Origin: Punica granatum
Lineage: Eukaryota; Streptophyta; Magnoliopsida; Myrtales; Lythraceae
Assembly: GCF_007655135.1 (NCBI RefSeq)
Contig: NC_045129.1
Location: forward strand, 15,660,274 to 15,724,273
Direction: 5' to 3'
Length of the DNA stretch: 64,000 nt
The translations under genes and the position numbers were made by a program. Position 1 is the first letter of the stretch. Each line of letters begins with the position of its first letter. Positions 1 through 10,780 of this stretch are shown here, piece after piece. The notes under the pieces are model-generated. The model saw nothing but the letters and a program-made list of their open reading frames with translations, ran no database searches and was not told where the DNA came from.

Positions 1-102
1 TTTAAACTCGAAGGTCTTGCCTTTCTGGACAAAGTCCGTGCTAAAATCAGACAAAAATATAAAGATGGTGCTCTTTTAGATAATTTGCAAATAATTAAGT
101 AA
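1..102 (+). CDS. Possible 3' end of an unidentified coding exon (partial)
   Basis: An open frame enters from the window edge and ends at TAA (100-102). Its 33 codons read as a plausible, Lys/Leu-rich protein tail ending in LLDNLQIIK. I do not recognise it. Thirty-three open codons are not significant in AT-rich DNA, so this is only a candidate last exon of a gene lying to the left. A short inverted repeat (GGCTGC/GCAGCC) follows at about 127-145. Confidence 0.15.
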   Translation, partial: FKLEGLAFLDKVRAKIRQKYKDGALLDNLQIIK

Positions 103-880
103 TATAAATTTCTAGCCAAGCATAAGGCTGCCCCCAGTGCAGCCCTAATTTTTTTAAAGATGATGATCCTAGATTTTAATGAAAGGTCGGCTCACGCGGT
201 CCAGGTTATTAGCCTAGACCAATCCAATGTTTGGTCGGATTGCCTTAGTAGTTCTTTTTTTTTTTTTGAAATTATGATATCCTTAAATTCAATGGGCTTC
301 AACTACTCCAATCTAGTGAATCCACTAAGGGTAAAAGTCTCCAAGCATGAATTATATCCATTCACAATATTTGAATTTGAAATCTTACTTAAGAGAAACA
401 AGTACCGAACTGCTTGAATTAACTCACATTGGTTTAGTAATTATATCTTTACCACAAAATGTCAAAAATCATCAAGTAGATTATAACTAATGAATGAATG
501 GATATTAATTACATGAATAATGAAGTTATATATATATATATAGCCACAATATATAAATGTAGAAACCAAGTTTAGGAGCATGCCGCGTAGCAAAGAGTAA
601 GCAGGAGTGGATCCAGGACCCTCATGTTAGTGGGTTCAAAACACAATCTATTTTTATCTTAAAAAATATCGTTGTATATAATTTCACTATAATACTGGCA
701 AATAACAACGTAAATAAAAACTCAATCACTTAAAAAATACATATATATATATATATATATATTCCCTAATAAATAATACATACAGCTAACATAAATTGAA
801 ATCTAACTAACTAATTAACAAAATAATATGACTACCAATAAGATATTTGTGTAAAAACCTTGAAATCACAGTAAATAGAA
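103..880. other. AT-rich non-coding DNA with two (TA)n tracts
   Basis: No gene is supported here. Short (TA)n microsatellites lie at about 525-542 and 739-762. The only open frame, at 160-417, looks like chance. Confidence 0.5.
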
Positions 881-1560
881 TTGCAATTTATTTATTTTCA
901 TAGTAGATCTGATTCTAGAGAGGACTATCATGAATCAAAACGAAGCACTAGGAGGGAGCAGACCCCTCAATGGGTCATTAACGCGATATTCGAGGGAAAA
1001 GCCTCCGGTGGAACGTCTAGCAGCGTGCGAAGAGCTTATGCCCACCAAGTGAAGTCTGTGGATGTGTCCTCAATGCGAAAGCAAGTTAAGGACAAGGGAC
1101 CGAAGGACCCAGTTCTTAGCTTTTCTAAGAAGGATTTGGAGCATGTACTTCACCATCATGACAACGCACTAGTGATATCAACTCGGTTTGCGGCCTACTC
1201 TGTGAAGCAAATTCTGGTGGGCACTAGGAGCTCTGTGGACATACTTTTTTTGGATGCATTCAACCAAATGGGGCTAGCAGAAGAGTCTCAAGCAGGTCAA
1301 CGATCCCCTTGCTAATTTCACAAAGGACATGGCAGAGCCTCTAGGCTTTGTCAGCATGCCCGTAGTGTTTGGCAAGGAGTCATCGAGGGTCAACATGATG
1401 GTCAACTTTTAGTGGTGGACCTTCCCTTAAGATATAGTGCCATTATAGGCAAGCCCGCGCTCAACGTCATCAAGGCCTTCGCTAGAACTTTTCACTTGAA
1501 ATTAAAGTTCCCACCAGTAACAGAGTCAGGGAGATCGGTGGAGACCAATCAACGGCGCGA
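881..1560 (+). pseudogene. Tat/Ogre-like Gypsy gag-protease fragment, frameshifted
   Basis: This is a remnant of the region around the aspartic protease of a Tat/Ogre-type Gypsy retrotransposon. The first frame (to 1315) contains HDNALVISTRFA, then SSVDILFLDAFNQMGL, which matches the family pattern NGSSADILF...MGL; the catalytic DNGSS is replaced by TRSS. A shift near 1290 moves the reading to NFTKDMAEPLGF. A second shift near 1410 moves it to NFLVVDLPLRYSAIIGKPAL and FHLKLKFP, the usual 'YNAILGRPWL...HLKLKFPT' block. Two frameshifts plus loss of the active-site Asp show it is dead. Orientation is plus, opposite to the gag remnant at 17-19 kb, so it is probably from a different insertion. Confidence 0.6.
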
Positions 1561-1713
1561 AGCTACTATGTAGCATCGCTGAAAGGAAAGCAGGTGGCGT
1601 AGACGCTATCTGTGGAATAAGATCGTACATTCAATGTACTCTACTGATAGAGGAATACATAGAATTGAACATAGTAAAATAAATGCAAATGTACATTTAG
1701 GCCTGTCACAGTT

Positions 1714-2922
1714 TGTCGATACGTGGTACCGACTAGAACGAGGGATGCCCGAAAATCGCATATGGGATAAATGGGAGTCACTACTAGTTAATTTTAGGCT
1801 AATAAAAATCCTAGATTACTAAATGGAGCATGACACTAACCACCTAGGATTTTGTCGGTCTTCGAAACAAAGAAACTAAGTTCAGGGATTTTGTCTAAAT
1901 TGCCCATTTTATTATTTTCCTAGTTGATTAGTCCTAATCTCGTAGTCTTCCTCACACTTCTTTCGATTCACGTGTCATGAAATCATACATTTAACGGAGC
2001 ATGTGAATTACCGAGTTAATTTCATTCATCACACAATCATGGCATTCAATTTCATTTAAAGTGACAGGTAACCGATTTAAAAATGCTGGAAATAAGTGGG
2101 GGGCGATCTGCAGATTCTGGAAAGTCTAGGGCAAATCTTTAAAATCTAGAAAAATGCTCTAAAACACCTGTAAGAAGCCCGAAAATCACCCAAAAGGCCC
2201 CAACCTTCGAGCTCACAGCCCAGGGATCATTCTAAGAATGTCCCACATGTTCTGGGGTTGTTCAAAGCGCAGTAAAGTTCAGGGGCCAACCTGTAAAAAC
2301 TGAGAAAATTTACGATATTGGTTCAAAAACGCCCAAACATCACTTGAAAAGCTCCAACATCAATGCTTACGGCCTTGGTATCATTCTGGGAACATCTCTC
2401 GTGGTTTTGGGTCCGATTTACTGCTTGGAGAAGTTTATGGACTAATTTGTAAAACTGGAAAAAATTTATAAAATTACCATTCGAGTGCCCAAAACTTATC
2501 AAAGACGCCACAAACTTACAGACCAGGACCCAAGGACCATGCTAAGCATGTCATGAACATTTTGGGGTCGTTCTGCAGTTCTAGAAATTTCAGGGGCCAA
2601 TCTGTAAGTTCGGGAAAAGGCACTGGCTGAGCTAAAAACGAGTGGAAGTCAGATTTTTTTGATGGAAAAACATGTTTAAACCCCGGGAAAACATTTGGGC
2701 TAATTTGGAAATTGGGAAAAGTTCGAAACATGCCTCTGGAATGATTTGTAAAAGTTGGGAAAAAAGCATAATTTGAGTTGCTGCACCCAAAAATCGATGA
2801 AACTGAGTGTGTAACGTTAAAACTCATGATGAGGTGTGAAAAAAAATTTGAGCAGAGTTTGAAGACGGATGGGGTTCGAAAAACCGATTTGGACTAAAAC
2901 AAAAATGTGGAAAAAGTTCGGG
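1714..2922 (-). mobile_element. Tat/Ogre-like LTR, copy A, part 1 of 3
   Basis: From TGTCGATACGTGGTACC this matches copy B (from 19655) with scattered substitutions over about 1.2 kb. The stretch is made of loosely repeated phrases such as 'ggccaatctgtaaa' and 'cagttctggaaa'. The match breaks at about 2922, where a ~1.4 kb insert begins. Orientation is set by copy B, whose left end abuts a primer-binding site read on the minus strand. Two ORF-track-sized open frames on the minus strand here are by-products of the repeat. Confidence 0.55.
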
Positions 2923-4306
2923 AATCGCGATTTGAATCGTGAATCGTAAGATTCTACCTGTAATTAAAAAAAATAGCATATATATATGTAGCATACTTTC
3001 CTTAGAAAAAAATCAATCATTGTTCATTCAAATAAAAATCACAAAATAACAAATCAACAATAAGTCATAAAATAATGAAAACACAAAATATCGTTACAAA
3101 TTATCGAAATTCAAGGTCCAAAATTCCAAATCAAACTCTCGAAATAAAAAGTTAACAACATAAATCATAACTCATAATATAAAATGAACAAACGGATCAA
3201 ATCTCATCCAAATCTTCATTATCACTAACATCATCATCATATAAAATATCAAACTCATCTCCTTCAGGAAGCTCCAAGCCATCATCCGTGCCATGCTCTT
3301 GCGTGCGCATATTCTCTACATGTTCATCAGCACAATTTCACCAGCAGAATTAGCTTTCATAAGCAGATTCAGCACAATTACAAAATTTCAGCAAATACAA
3401 AATTTACAAATACAATTCAGCAGATTCAGCACAATTAGCACAATTTCAAGGAAATCAACCGATACAAGTTATATCAAAATTTCACAATTCTTGACGTAAC
3501 AATTTAACTGCAAATCAGAATTTCACAATCTCGATACAAGTGATCCCGTTCAAATAACAAATTAATACGGCCAAGATCGAGGAATGTTAAATCAACATGT
3601 TGGAAAAATAATTGGAAAATTGAGCATATTTATTGAGAAATAGGAGCTGACCTTGCCGAGAGATTGAGCTTCCTCGAGCCTAGGTGTGCTCTGCAATCCC
3701 CTGGTTCACTCGAATAGTATTGGATCAATACTACTGATGAGTGATGACGGCGGTCATAGACTCTGGTAGGGGGTCGAGGAAGGCGATGTCGCTGGGCGGT
3801 GATGGCGATCGGAGCTCGGGCACTGGGCAGAGCTAGAGGCGCAGAGCAAGCGAAATCGGAAGTCAGACTCGGAACCACGGCACGGACTCACGGTCACGAA
3901 GCTCGTCGCCGTCGACTGAGACTCGGAGTCGGAACTACTAACCCACTGCCAGAACAAGAAGAAATGGCTGCATAGAGGAGTACAGATCGTCGGAGAAATC
4001 GAAGAGGGGGGTTCCGGGTTCGGTTAGGGCATGGAAATGTCGGGATCCTTGAGGAGAAAGGGAGTGGCAAAGAAGACAGGGAGGGGGGGGGGAAGGAAGT
4101 TGTCGGGCTCAAGCCTGGGCTTCCCCGAATCAGGCTTGGGCTTCGCCTGTCTGGATTGAATCCGGAATCGCTGAATCAGCCCGATTCCGCGATTCAACAC
4201 CCGATTCACGTCCGATTCTGCATTTTTCAACTCAACCCCCGACTCGGAATCGCATGCCCCTCCTCGAATCATAGAATCGTACGATTCTACCATTCGAATC
4301 ATGATT
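2923..4306. mobile_element. ~1.4 kb insertion with imperfect inverted ends (non-autonomous DNA element candidate)
   Basis: Copy B of the surrounding repeat lacks this block, so it looks inserted. Its ends are rich in GAATCG motifs and pair imperfectly as inverted repeats: 2923-2958 (AATCGCGATTTGAATCG... to GATTCTACC) against the complement of 4270-4306, about three quarters identical with one gap. The inside has an AT-rich left half with CAGATTCAGCACAATT-type repeats (3340-3445) and a GC-rich right half (3640-4110). No transposase is recognisable and no clean target-site duplication is seen, so the superfamily is undetermined. Confidence 0.4.
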
Positions 4307-4448
4307 ATGAAAACCATGAGTGTATGCACATTCATCGGTCCTAAAGGTCGGATCTAGCAATTGTACATGACAAACTACTCTCCTCTCTACTTCTCTTGGC
4401 TTTTTTATCCCAAAATCCGAACATAGCACACATGTAACACGCACAAAC
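4307..4448 (-). mobile_element. Tat/Ogre-like LTR, copy A, part 2 of 3
   Basis: A short block matching copy B at about 20965-21090 (CGGTCCTAAAGGT, GGATCTAGCAATT, ACATGACAAACTACTCTCC). It is flanked left by the ~1.4 kb insert and right by the young Copia element. Confidence 0.6.
4444..4448. repeat. Target-site duplication of Copia element 1 (left)
   Basis: CAAAC directly precedes the 5' LTR and recurs directly after the 3' LTR at 12444-12448. Confidence 0.95.
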
Positions 4449-6111
4449 TGTTGGGAATTGGTGTATGCCCTAGAGGCAATCTATAATCAGTTCTGTAATA
4501 TGATATCTATTTCATTATATTACGAGGCATATCTGTTATTGTGTAGATTGCGCTAAATATGATTTTACACAATAATGTCCTTGGAATAGTAGGTTCAATA
4601 GGCATCAAGTGTGACTTGATTGTGAGATCCTATAATTAATGAACATTATTCCTAAATGTCCATAGTCAAAGTATTATCGTTAATTAGGACAACGATAATA
4701 CGGTTAGACTAGTGTGAGTGTTGATTGATGACCAAGTCTCATAGGTCATGGATATGGAGATATCAAATCACACCACATGTATACATTAAGAGTAATGTGT
4801 ATTGGACTGATCCACCATGAGATTGCTACATGGGTTGTTACGTGACTGTCATTAGCATATCTCAAAGTGACTATAGTGTAATGGTCCTTTGACTTGAGGT
4901 CACCATAGATTCCTACATGTAATGTCATATACTTTGATACTGTCAAACGCCACTGTAACAGGATGGTTATAAAGACAGTTATTGGGTATACCACAGAGCA
5001 TGGAGAGGAATGTGAGTGATCAAGATAGGATTTGTCCCTCCTACGAAACGGGAGCGATATCTCACGGCCACTTGGTGGTTAAGTCTAAAAGTGTATGCAT
5101 ACCCAAATGAGTCGATATAACGATATCGAGCTCATTTGTTCTGATAGACTTAACCGGTAAACCAAGAAAAAGAGATATTGAGCCATACAAGGATGTCATC
5201 GACCATGCCTTGGGCTCAATAGAGATATAGAGGACAAAGGGATTATATTACACGGTAACGTAGGTCACGAGGTTCGTCGAGAAATTGACTTTCCGATTAC
5301 TTGAGTAACATTGATGCATTGCTAGATGCCGCTCACTGTTTGTAATATTGAAATAGAGATTTCGATATTACTATCAACGTAATTGGGAACCTACAGGGTC
5401 ACACACGACGACTAAATTGATGAGATATTTTGAAACAAACAAAATCGTCTAATAGAGATTAGATGATTTATGGTGCGATCAATTAATCGGATATTTAATG
5501 AGATTAAATTTGTCGATTAATTAGACTCGATTTATTAGATTAAATGGACACAATTGATGCACGATCCATGTGATGACACATGGCAATTTCAAACTCTTAA
5601 TTCTTTGTCCCACATCGGTGGGTTACAAATTTTCTTCCCCCCTCAGCTGCTTATAAAAAGGGGCAGTGAGGTTGTATGGATAAATGTGTGTGTGAATGTA
5701 TATATATAATGTTTGTATATGCATATACTTTTTATATATAAAAAGCAACACATATTTATATGTGCTGATATATGTGTGCGTGCATATATATGCATATAAA
5801 GTATATATATAATTTGGGTTGAATTGTTCAACTCAAATTAGGTCCATTAGTCTTAAAAATTTCGGGTGTTGCATCGGTGTTTCTTTCGAGTGTTGGTCGC
5901 TAGCACCGCCGATCTCGAAGACTCGTCGACAAAGTCGGTGTGGACACCGGTAGAGGCGTCACGCGTGGGACGCTTGGTCGACAATTTTAAATATTCCAGG
6001 TACGCTTTTATTTACTCTTATTCTTCTAGTAGGTCTTGGAATTAGTTTCACGGGTAGGAAATTTTGAATTTCTGTTCCTTTTACGCTTCCGTAGATCCTG
6101 TGAAACTAGCA
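4449..6111 (+). repeat. 5' LTR of Copia element 1
   Basis: Begins TGTTGGGAATTGG and ends GAAACTAGCA, with canonical TG...CA ends. It is the same length as the 3' LTR. It holds a TATA box near 5652 and a short TG/TA-rich stretch at 5680-5810. Confidence 0.97.
5652..5658 (+). promoter_or_regulatory. TATA box of the Copia 1 LTR promoter
   Basis: TATAAAA in the context GCTTATAAAAAGGGGCAG, inside the 5' LTR and upstream of gag-pol. The same box occurs in the 3' LTR at about 11984. Transcription probably starts some 30 bp downstream; that start is inferred. Confidence 0.6.
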
Positions 6112-6112
6112 A

Positions 6113-6126
6113 TTGGTATCAGAGCC
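6113..6126 (+). promoter_or_regulatory. Primer-binding site (initiator tRNA-Met type)
   Basis: TTGGTATCAGAGCC begins one base after the 5' LTR. TGGTATCAGAGC is the standard plant Copia PBS complementary to the 3' end of initiator tRNA-Met. Confidence 0.95.
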
Positions 6127-6788
6127 TAGCTAGTTAGAATCTGAGTAGATAATAGCATAAAATATGATTTTATGCTTGGTACTGGTATGATTATGTTTGA
6201 TATTTGCGGTGCATGACTGTTAGACATGGACTATGTCCTAGTTGTGTTAGTATAATAGTTATACGTGTGGACTATTATGTAATAGTTACATAATAGTGTA
6301 TAGTGAGATCGATTAAATGTTAATCAAATCCCTCAAAATATTAAGTCCATATCCTTCCACCGTGTAACGCTCGTCAAGACCAAGATCGATGAGTGTGTAG
6401 ACCTTGCCTTCGCAGGATGCCCTTATCTATCCTAGTAAGACGTTGTGTTTACCAGTGGGTCGGACTTAACTGAGCAAGCCTAATAGGATTAGGAGTTCAG
6501 AGGCATGTAGTTGGGTATCGATCTATAAGATAGATTTGAATAAGGAGTTATTCACTCAACTAATCAAGAGTTGCATGTGATGCAATTGGGAAAGTGAGTT
6601 CCCTACCTAAATAGCCAGTTCTGGGTGAATCAGCCCTCGCTGACTCAGAGCTTGGTGAGATATGGATCTTGAGCTACTATGAGAATGATATTCTCTGAAT
6701 CAATGTTGAGGGTCATTGATTTGATATAAATAGTGGGAGCAATATTTATAAAGTCCTCATTAAATATTGTTGTGTCATAATACTTATT
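6127..6788 (+). other. Copia 1 untranslated leader
   Basis: A non-coding leader between PBS and gag-pol. Packaging signals would be expected here, but no individual signal can be identified. Confidence 0.6.
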
Positions 6789-9700
6789 TTGTATATTTCT
6801 ATGGTAGTTACCATGGCAGGGAGCACTTCTAGTACTTTCTGTTTGCGATCCGTCCTTGATAAGGACAAACTGTCAGGGAATAATTTCCTTGGTTGGTATC
6901 GAAACTTGAGAATTGTTCTCACCCAAGAAAAGAAGCTATATGTCTTAAAGCAACCTCTTCTTGCGCCACCGCCTGACGATGCCCCCCAAGCTGAGAAAGA
7001 TGCTTATAGTAAGCATCATGATGATGCCGTAAACGTCGGATGTCTCATGTTAGTCACCATGGACTCGGAGCTTCAGAAGCAACACGAGAACATGAAGGCG
7101 TACGATATGATCGTGCATCTCAGGCAGCTCTATCAAGAGCAGGCCCGACATGAGAGATTCGAGATCTCTAAAGCACTTTTTCAGGCAAGGTTGATTGAGG
7201 GTAGCCCGGTGGGTCTTCATGTACTCAAGATGATTGGGTACGTTGAGACTCTGGGAAGACTGGGATTTCCTCTTGGTCAAGAGTTGGCCACAGATTTAGT
7301 CCTACAGTCGCTGCCCAGCAGTTATAGTCAGTTCATTATGAGCTATAATATGAATGACTACAATAAACCATTGCCTGAACTGCTTAGCATGTTGAGAACA
7401 GCTGAGCATGATATCAGCAAGGGGACGTCCGTTCTAATGGTCCAAGGGACCAAAAGAAAGGGCAAGAGCAAGAGTAAAGGCAAGAAGGCTAAAGGTGCAT
7501 CCAATTTTGACTTGGGTGCGTTGAAGCCTAAAGCCAAGGTGGCGAAGAATGATTACTGCTTCCATTGTGGCAACACTGGACATTGGAAGCGGAATTGTAA
7601 GATATACCTGGAAGAGTTGAAGAAGAAGAAGGGAAGTGAGACTTCCACTTCAGGTATCCATGTTATAGAGATTAATGTATCTACTACTTCTACATCTTGG
7701 GTATTAGATACCGGATGTGGTGCTCATATTTGTGGAAATATGCAGGACCTAAAGGACAGTAGATCGTTGACAAAGGGCGAGGTGGACCTACGAGTTGGAA
7801 ATGGAGCAAGAGTTGCTACATTAACTGTAGGGACTTATCACCTAGTTTTGCCTACTGGGCTTGTATTAGATCTTAACGACTGTTATTATGTACCTGCTAT
7901 TAGTAGAAACATAATATCTGTTTCTTGTTTGGACAAGAAGGGATTTTGTTTCACTATAAAGAACAAGTGTTGTTCTATGTACATGAATGATGTATATTAT
8001 GGCAGTGCACATTTAAGTAATGGTCTGTATGTTCTTGATCTAGATACGCCTATTTATAATGTGGAAACCAAACGGCTCAAATCTAATGATTCGAACCCGA
8101 CTTACCTCTGGCATTGTCGTTTAGGCCATATTAGCGAGAATCGCATCTCTAGACTCCATAAGGATGGATTACTGGACTCGTTTGATTTAGAATCGATCGA
8201 GGCATGCGAACCTTGCTTAATGGGGAAAATGACTAAGGCCCCTTTTACCGGAAAAGGTGAGCGAGCTAGTGATCTTTTGGCTCTCATACATACCGATGTA
8301 TGTGGACCAGTGAACAAGCTTGCTAGAGGTGGGTATCTCTACTTTATTACATTTACTGATGATTTCAGTAGATTTGGATATGTGTTTTTGATGAAACACA
8401 AATCTGAATCCTTTGAAAAGTTCAAAGAATTTAAGAATGAAGTGGAGAATCAGTTGGGTAAGAGCATTAAAGTTCTTCGATCAGATCGAGGAGGTGAATA
8501 TTTGAGCTATGAGTTCGCTGACTATCTTAAACAGTGTGGGATTTTATCTCAACTGACTCCACCTGGAACACCACAATGGAATGGTGTAGCTGAGAGGAGG
8601 AATCGAACTTTATTAGATATGGTTCGATCTTTGATGAGTCATGCAAACTCACCTGACTCCTTCTGGGGATATGCTCTACAGACAGCTGCTCTCATATTAA
8701 ACAATGCTCCGTCGAAATCAGTTGAAAGGACACCATATGAGATGTGGTATGGGAAACGTCCCAAGATGTCTTTTCTAAAGATATGGGGTTGCGAAGCTTA
8801 TGTGAAGAGATTGTCTTCGGATAAGCTTGGCCCTAAATCGGACAAATGTTACTTCGTGGGGTATCCTAAGGAAACTCGAGGATACTATTTCTATAATCCC
8901 ATCGAGGGCAAAGTGTTTGTCGCTCGAACTGCGGTATTCCTTGAGAAAGAGTTTCTCTTCAAAGGAACTAGTGGGAGGAAATTAGAACTTGGGGAAGTTC
9001 TACCACAAAATGACATTGACCAATCGACGGGCGATGTTGCAGAACAAGTACCACAAGTTGTTGTGGCACAATCTTCTACACAGGTGACACAGGAGCCTCG
9101 TAGGTCTAGTAGGATACGTCATGAGCCCGAGAGATATGGATTTCTCGTGACTCAAGACAATGACGTATTGCTCATAGATAATGATGAGCCTACAACCTAT
9201 GCGGAAGCCGTAATAGGCCCAGACTCTGAGAAATGGCTGGAGGCCATGAGATCTGAGATGGAGTCCATGTACACTAACCAAGTATGGACTTTGGTTGATC
9301 CACCTGAAGGGGCAAAACCCATTGGGTGTAAGTGGGTCTTCAAGAAGAAGACTGACATGGACGGTAATGTGATTACCTTTAAGGGCCGACTTGTGGCAAA
9401 AGGTTTCAGACAAGTTCATGGTGTTGACTATGACGAAACCTTTTCCCCGGTAGCTATGCTTAAATCCATCAGGATCTTGCTTGCAATTGCAGCTTATTAT
9501 GATTATGAGATCTGGCAAATGGATGTCAAAACTGCTTTCCTGAACGGGAAGCTCCTCGAGGATGTGTTTATGACACAACCTGAGGGTTTTGTCGATCCAC
9601 ATTGTGCCGGAAAGGTTTGTAAGTTACAACGGTCTATTTATGGACTGAAGCAAGCTTCTAGGAGCTGGAATCTTCGTTTTGATGATGCAATCAAAGAGTT

Positions 9701-10766
9701 TGGTTTCATTAAGAATGAAGATGAACCCTGTGTTTACAAGAAGGTTAGTGGGAGCATAGTAATCTTCCTGGTGTTATATGTAGATGACATACTTCTGATC
9801 GGGAATGACATTCCTTCCTTACAGTCTGTGAAGACTTGGTTGGGAAGGTGTTTCTCTATGAAGGACTTAGGCGAAGCTACCTACGTGCTAGGTATCAGGA
9901 TCTATAGAGATAGATCCAGGAGACTGCTTGGCTTAAGTCAGAGTGCATACATAGATAAAGTGCTTCGGCGATTTAGCATGCAGGATTCTAAGAAAGGGTC
10001 GCTGCCTATGTTACATGGCATAAGCCTTTCGAAGGCTCAGTGTCCTTCTACTCGAGAGGAGAGGGACCGCATGAATAGGATTCCATATGCGTCAGCTATT
10101 GGATCCATCATGTATGCTATGTTATGCACTCGATCAGATGTCTCGTATGCTTTGAGTATGACGAGTCGATACCAATCAGATCCAGGTGAAAGACACTGGA
10201 TTGCAGTAAAGAACATCCTTAAGTACTTACGAAGGACTAAGGAGATGTTTTTGGTATATGGAAGCGAAGAAGAGCTCGTTGTAAGAGGTTACACCGATGC
10301 TAGCTTCCAGACCGATAAGGACGACAGTAGATCGCAGTCAGGGTATGTGTTTTGCCTGAATGGAGGTGCTGTGAGTTGGAAGAGTTCCAAACAGGAGACA
10401 GTAGCCGATTCTACCACAGAGGCCGAGTATATTGCTGCCTCTAACGCTGCAAAAGAGGCCGTTTGGATCAAGAAGTTCGTGACAGAACTTGTTGTGGTTC
10501 CTAGCATCGCAGACCCAGTGGATCTCTATTGTGACAACAATGGAGCCATTGCGCAAGCTAAGGAACCCAGGTCTCACCAGCGATCCAAACATATACTCAG
10601 ACGCTTCCATCTCATTCGCGAGATCATCGACAGAGGAGATGTGAAGATATGCAGAATACCAACAGATGAGAATCTCGCAGATCCACTTACGAAGCCTCTT
10701 GTGCAGCGCAAGCACGAGGCTCACACTAGATCTATTGGCATTAGACAGATGCCAGATTGGCTCTAG
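6789..10766 (+). CDS. Copia gag-pol polyprotein, intact
   Basis: A single 1,325-codon frame encoding the structural and replication polyprotein. Visible domains: gag, residues ~15-250; CCHC zinc knuckle CFHCGNTGHWKRNC, ~257-270; protease with LDTGCGAH, ~304 (most Copia elements have LDSGA here); integrase zinc finger HCRLGH...CEPCLMGK, ~441-480; integrase core with HTDVCGP (~500), RSDRGGEY (~565) and QWNGVAERRNR (~600), supplying D, D and E; reverse transcriptase ~815-1080 with YVDDILL at ~997; RNase H ~1165-1300 with GYTDAS and TEAEYIAAS. TAG is at 10764-10766. The annotated start is the first ATG; the third in-frame ATG (6813, MAGSTSS) looks more like a gag start. All key residues appear intact, so the element may be competent. 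This is inferred from reading alone. Confidence 0.96.
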   Translation: MYISMVVTMAGSTSSTFCLRSVLDKDKLSGNNFLGWYRNLRIVLTQEKKLYVLKQPLLAPPPDDAPQAEKDAYSKHHDDAVNVGCLMLVTMDSELQKQHENMKAYDMIVHLRQLYQEQARHERFEISKALFQARLIEGSPVGLHVLKMIGYVETLGRLGFPLGQELATDLVLQSLPSSYSQFIMSYNMNDYNKPLPELLSMLRTAEHDISKGTSVLMVQGTKRKGKSKSKGKKAKGASNFDLGALKPKAKVAKNDYCFHCGNTGHWKRNCKIYLEELKKKKGSETSTSGIHVIEINVSTTSTSWVLDTGCGAHICGNMQDLKDSRSLTKGEVDLRVGNGARVATLTVGTYHLVLPTGLVLDLNDCYYVPAISRNIISVSCLDKKGFCFTIKNKCCSMYMNDVYYGSAHLSNGLYVLDLDTPIYNVETKRLKSNDSNPTYLWHCRLGHISENRISRLHKDGLLDSFDLESIEACEPCLMGKMTKAPFTGKGERASDLLALIHTDVCGPVNKLARGGYLYFITFTDDFSRFGYVFLMKHKSESFEKFKEFKNEVENQLGKSIKVLRSDRGGEYLSYEFADYLKQCGILSQLTPPGTPQWNGVAERRNRTLLDMVRSLMSHANSPDSFWGYALQTAALILNNAPSKSVERTPYEMWYGKRPKMSFLKIWGCEAYVKRLSSDKLGPKSDKCYFVGYPKETRGYYFYNPIEGKVFVARTAVFLEKEFLFKGTSGRKLELGEVLPQNDIDQSTGDVAEQVPQVVVAQSSTQVTQEPRRSSRIRHEPERYGFLVTQDNDVLLIDNDEPTTYAEAVIGPDSEKWLEAMRSEMESMYTNQVWTLVDPPEGAKPIGCKWVFKKKTDMDGNVITFKGRLVAKGFRQVHGVDYDETFSPVAMLKSIRILLAIAAYYDYEIWQMDVKTAFLNGKLLEDVFMTQPEGFVDPHCAGKVCKLQRSIYGLKQASRSWNLRFDDAIKEFGFIKNEDEPCVYKKVSGSIVIFLVLYVDDILLIGNDIPSLQSVKTWLGRCFSMKDLGEATYVLGIRIYRDRSRRLLGLSQSAYIDKVLRRFSMQDSKKGSLPMLHGISLSKAQCPSTREERDRMNRIPYASAIGSIMYAMLCTRSDVSYALSMTSRYQSDPGERHWIAVKNILKYLRRTKEMFLVYGSEEELVVRGYTDASFQTDKDDSRSQSGYVFCLNGGAVSWKSSKQETVADSTTEAEYIAASNAAKEAVWIKKFVTELVVVPSIADPVDLYCDNNGAIAQAKEPRSHQRSKHILRRFHLIREIIDRGDVKICRIPTDENLADPLTKPLVQRKHEAHTRSIGIRQMPDWL

Positions 10767-10767
10767 T

Positions 10768-10780
10768 GCAAGTGGGAGAT
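10768..10780 (+). promoter_or_regulatory. Polypurine tract of Copia 1
   Basis: CAAGTGGGAGAT lies immediately before the 3' LTR, just after the gag-pol stop. This is the plus-strand priming site. Confidence 0.85.

Noticed and set aside
160..417. 85-codon open frame
   Set aside because: Biased, low-complexity translation in AT-rich DNA, no domain, no codon-usage support.
3630..4335. Several overlapping minus-strand frames rich in Ser/Pro/Arg
   Set aside because: They overlap in different frames in a GC-rich part of an insert; no recognised protein. Kept only as a possible captured fragment.
9000..9602. 200-codon minus-strand frame
   Set aside because: Antisense shadow of the Copia 1 gag-pol.
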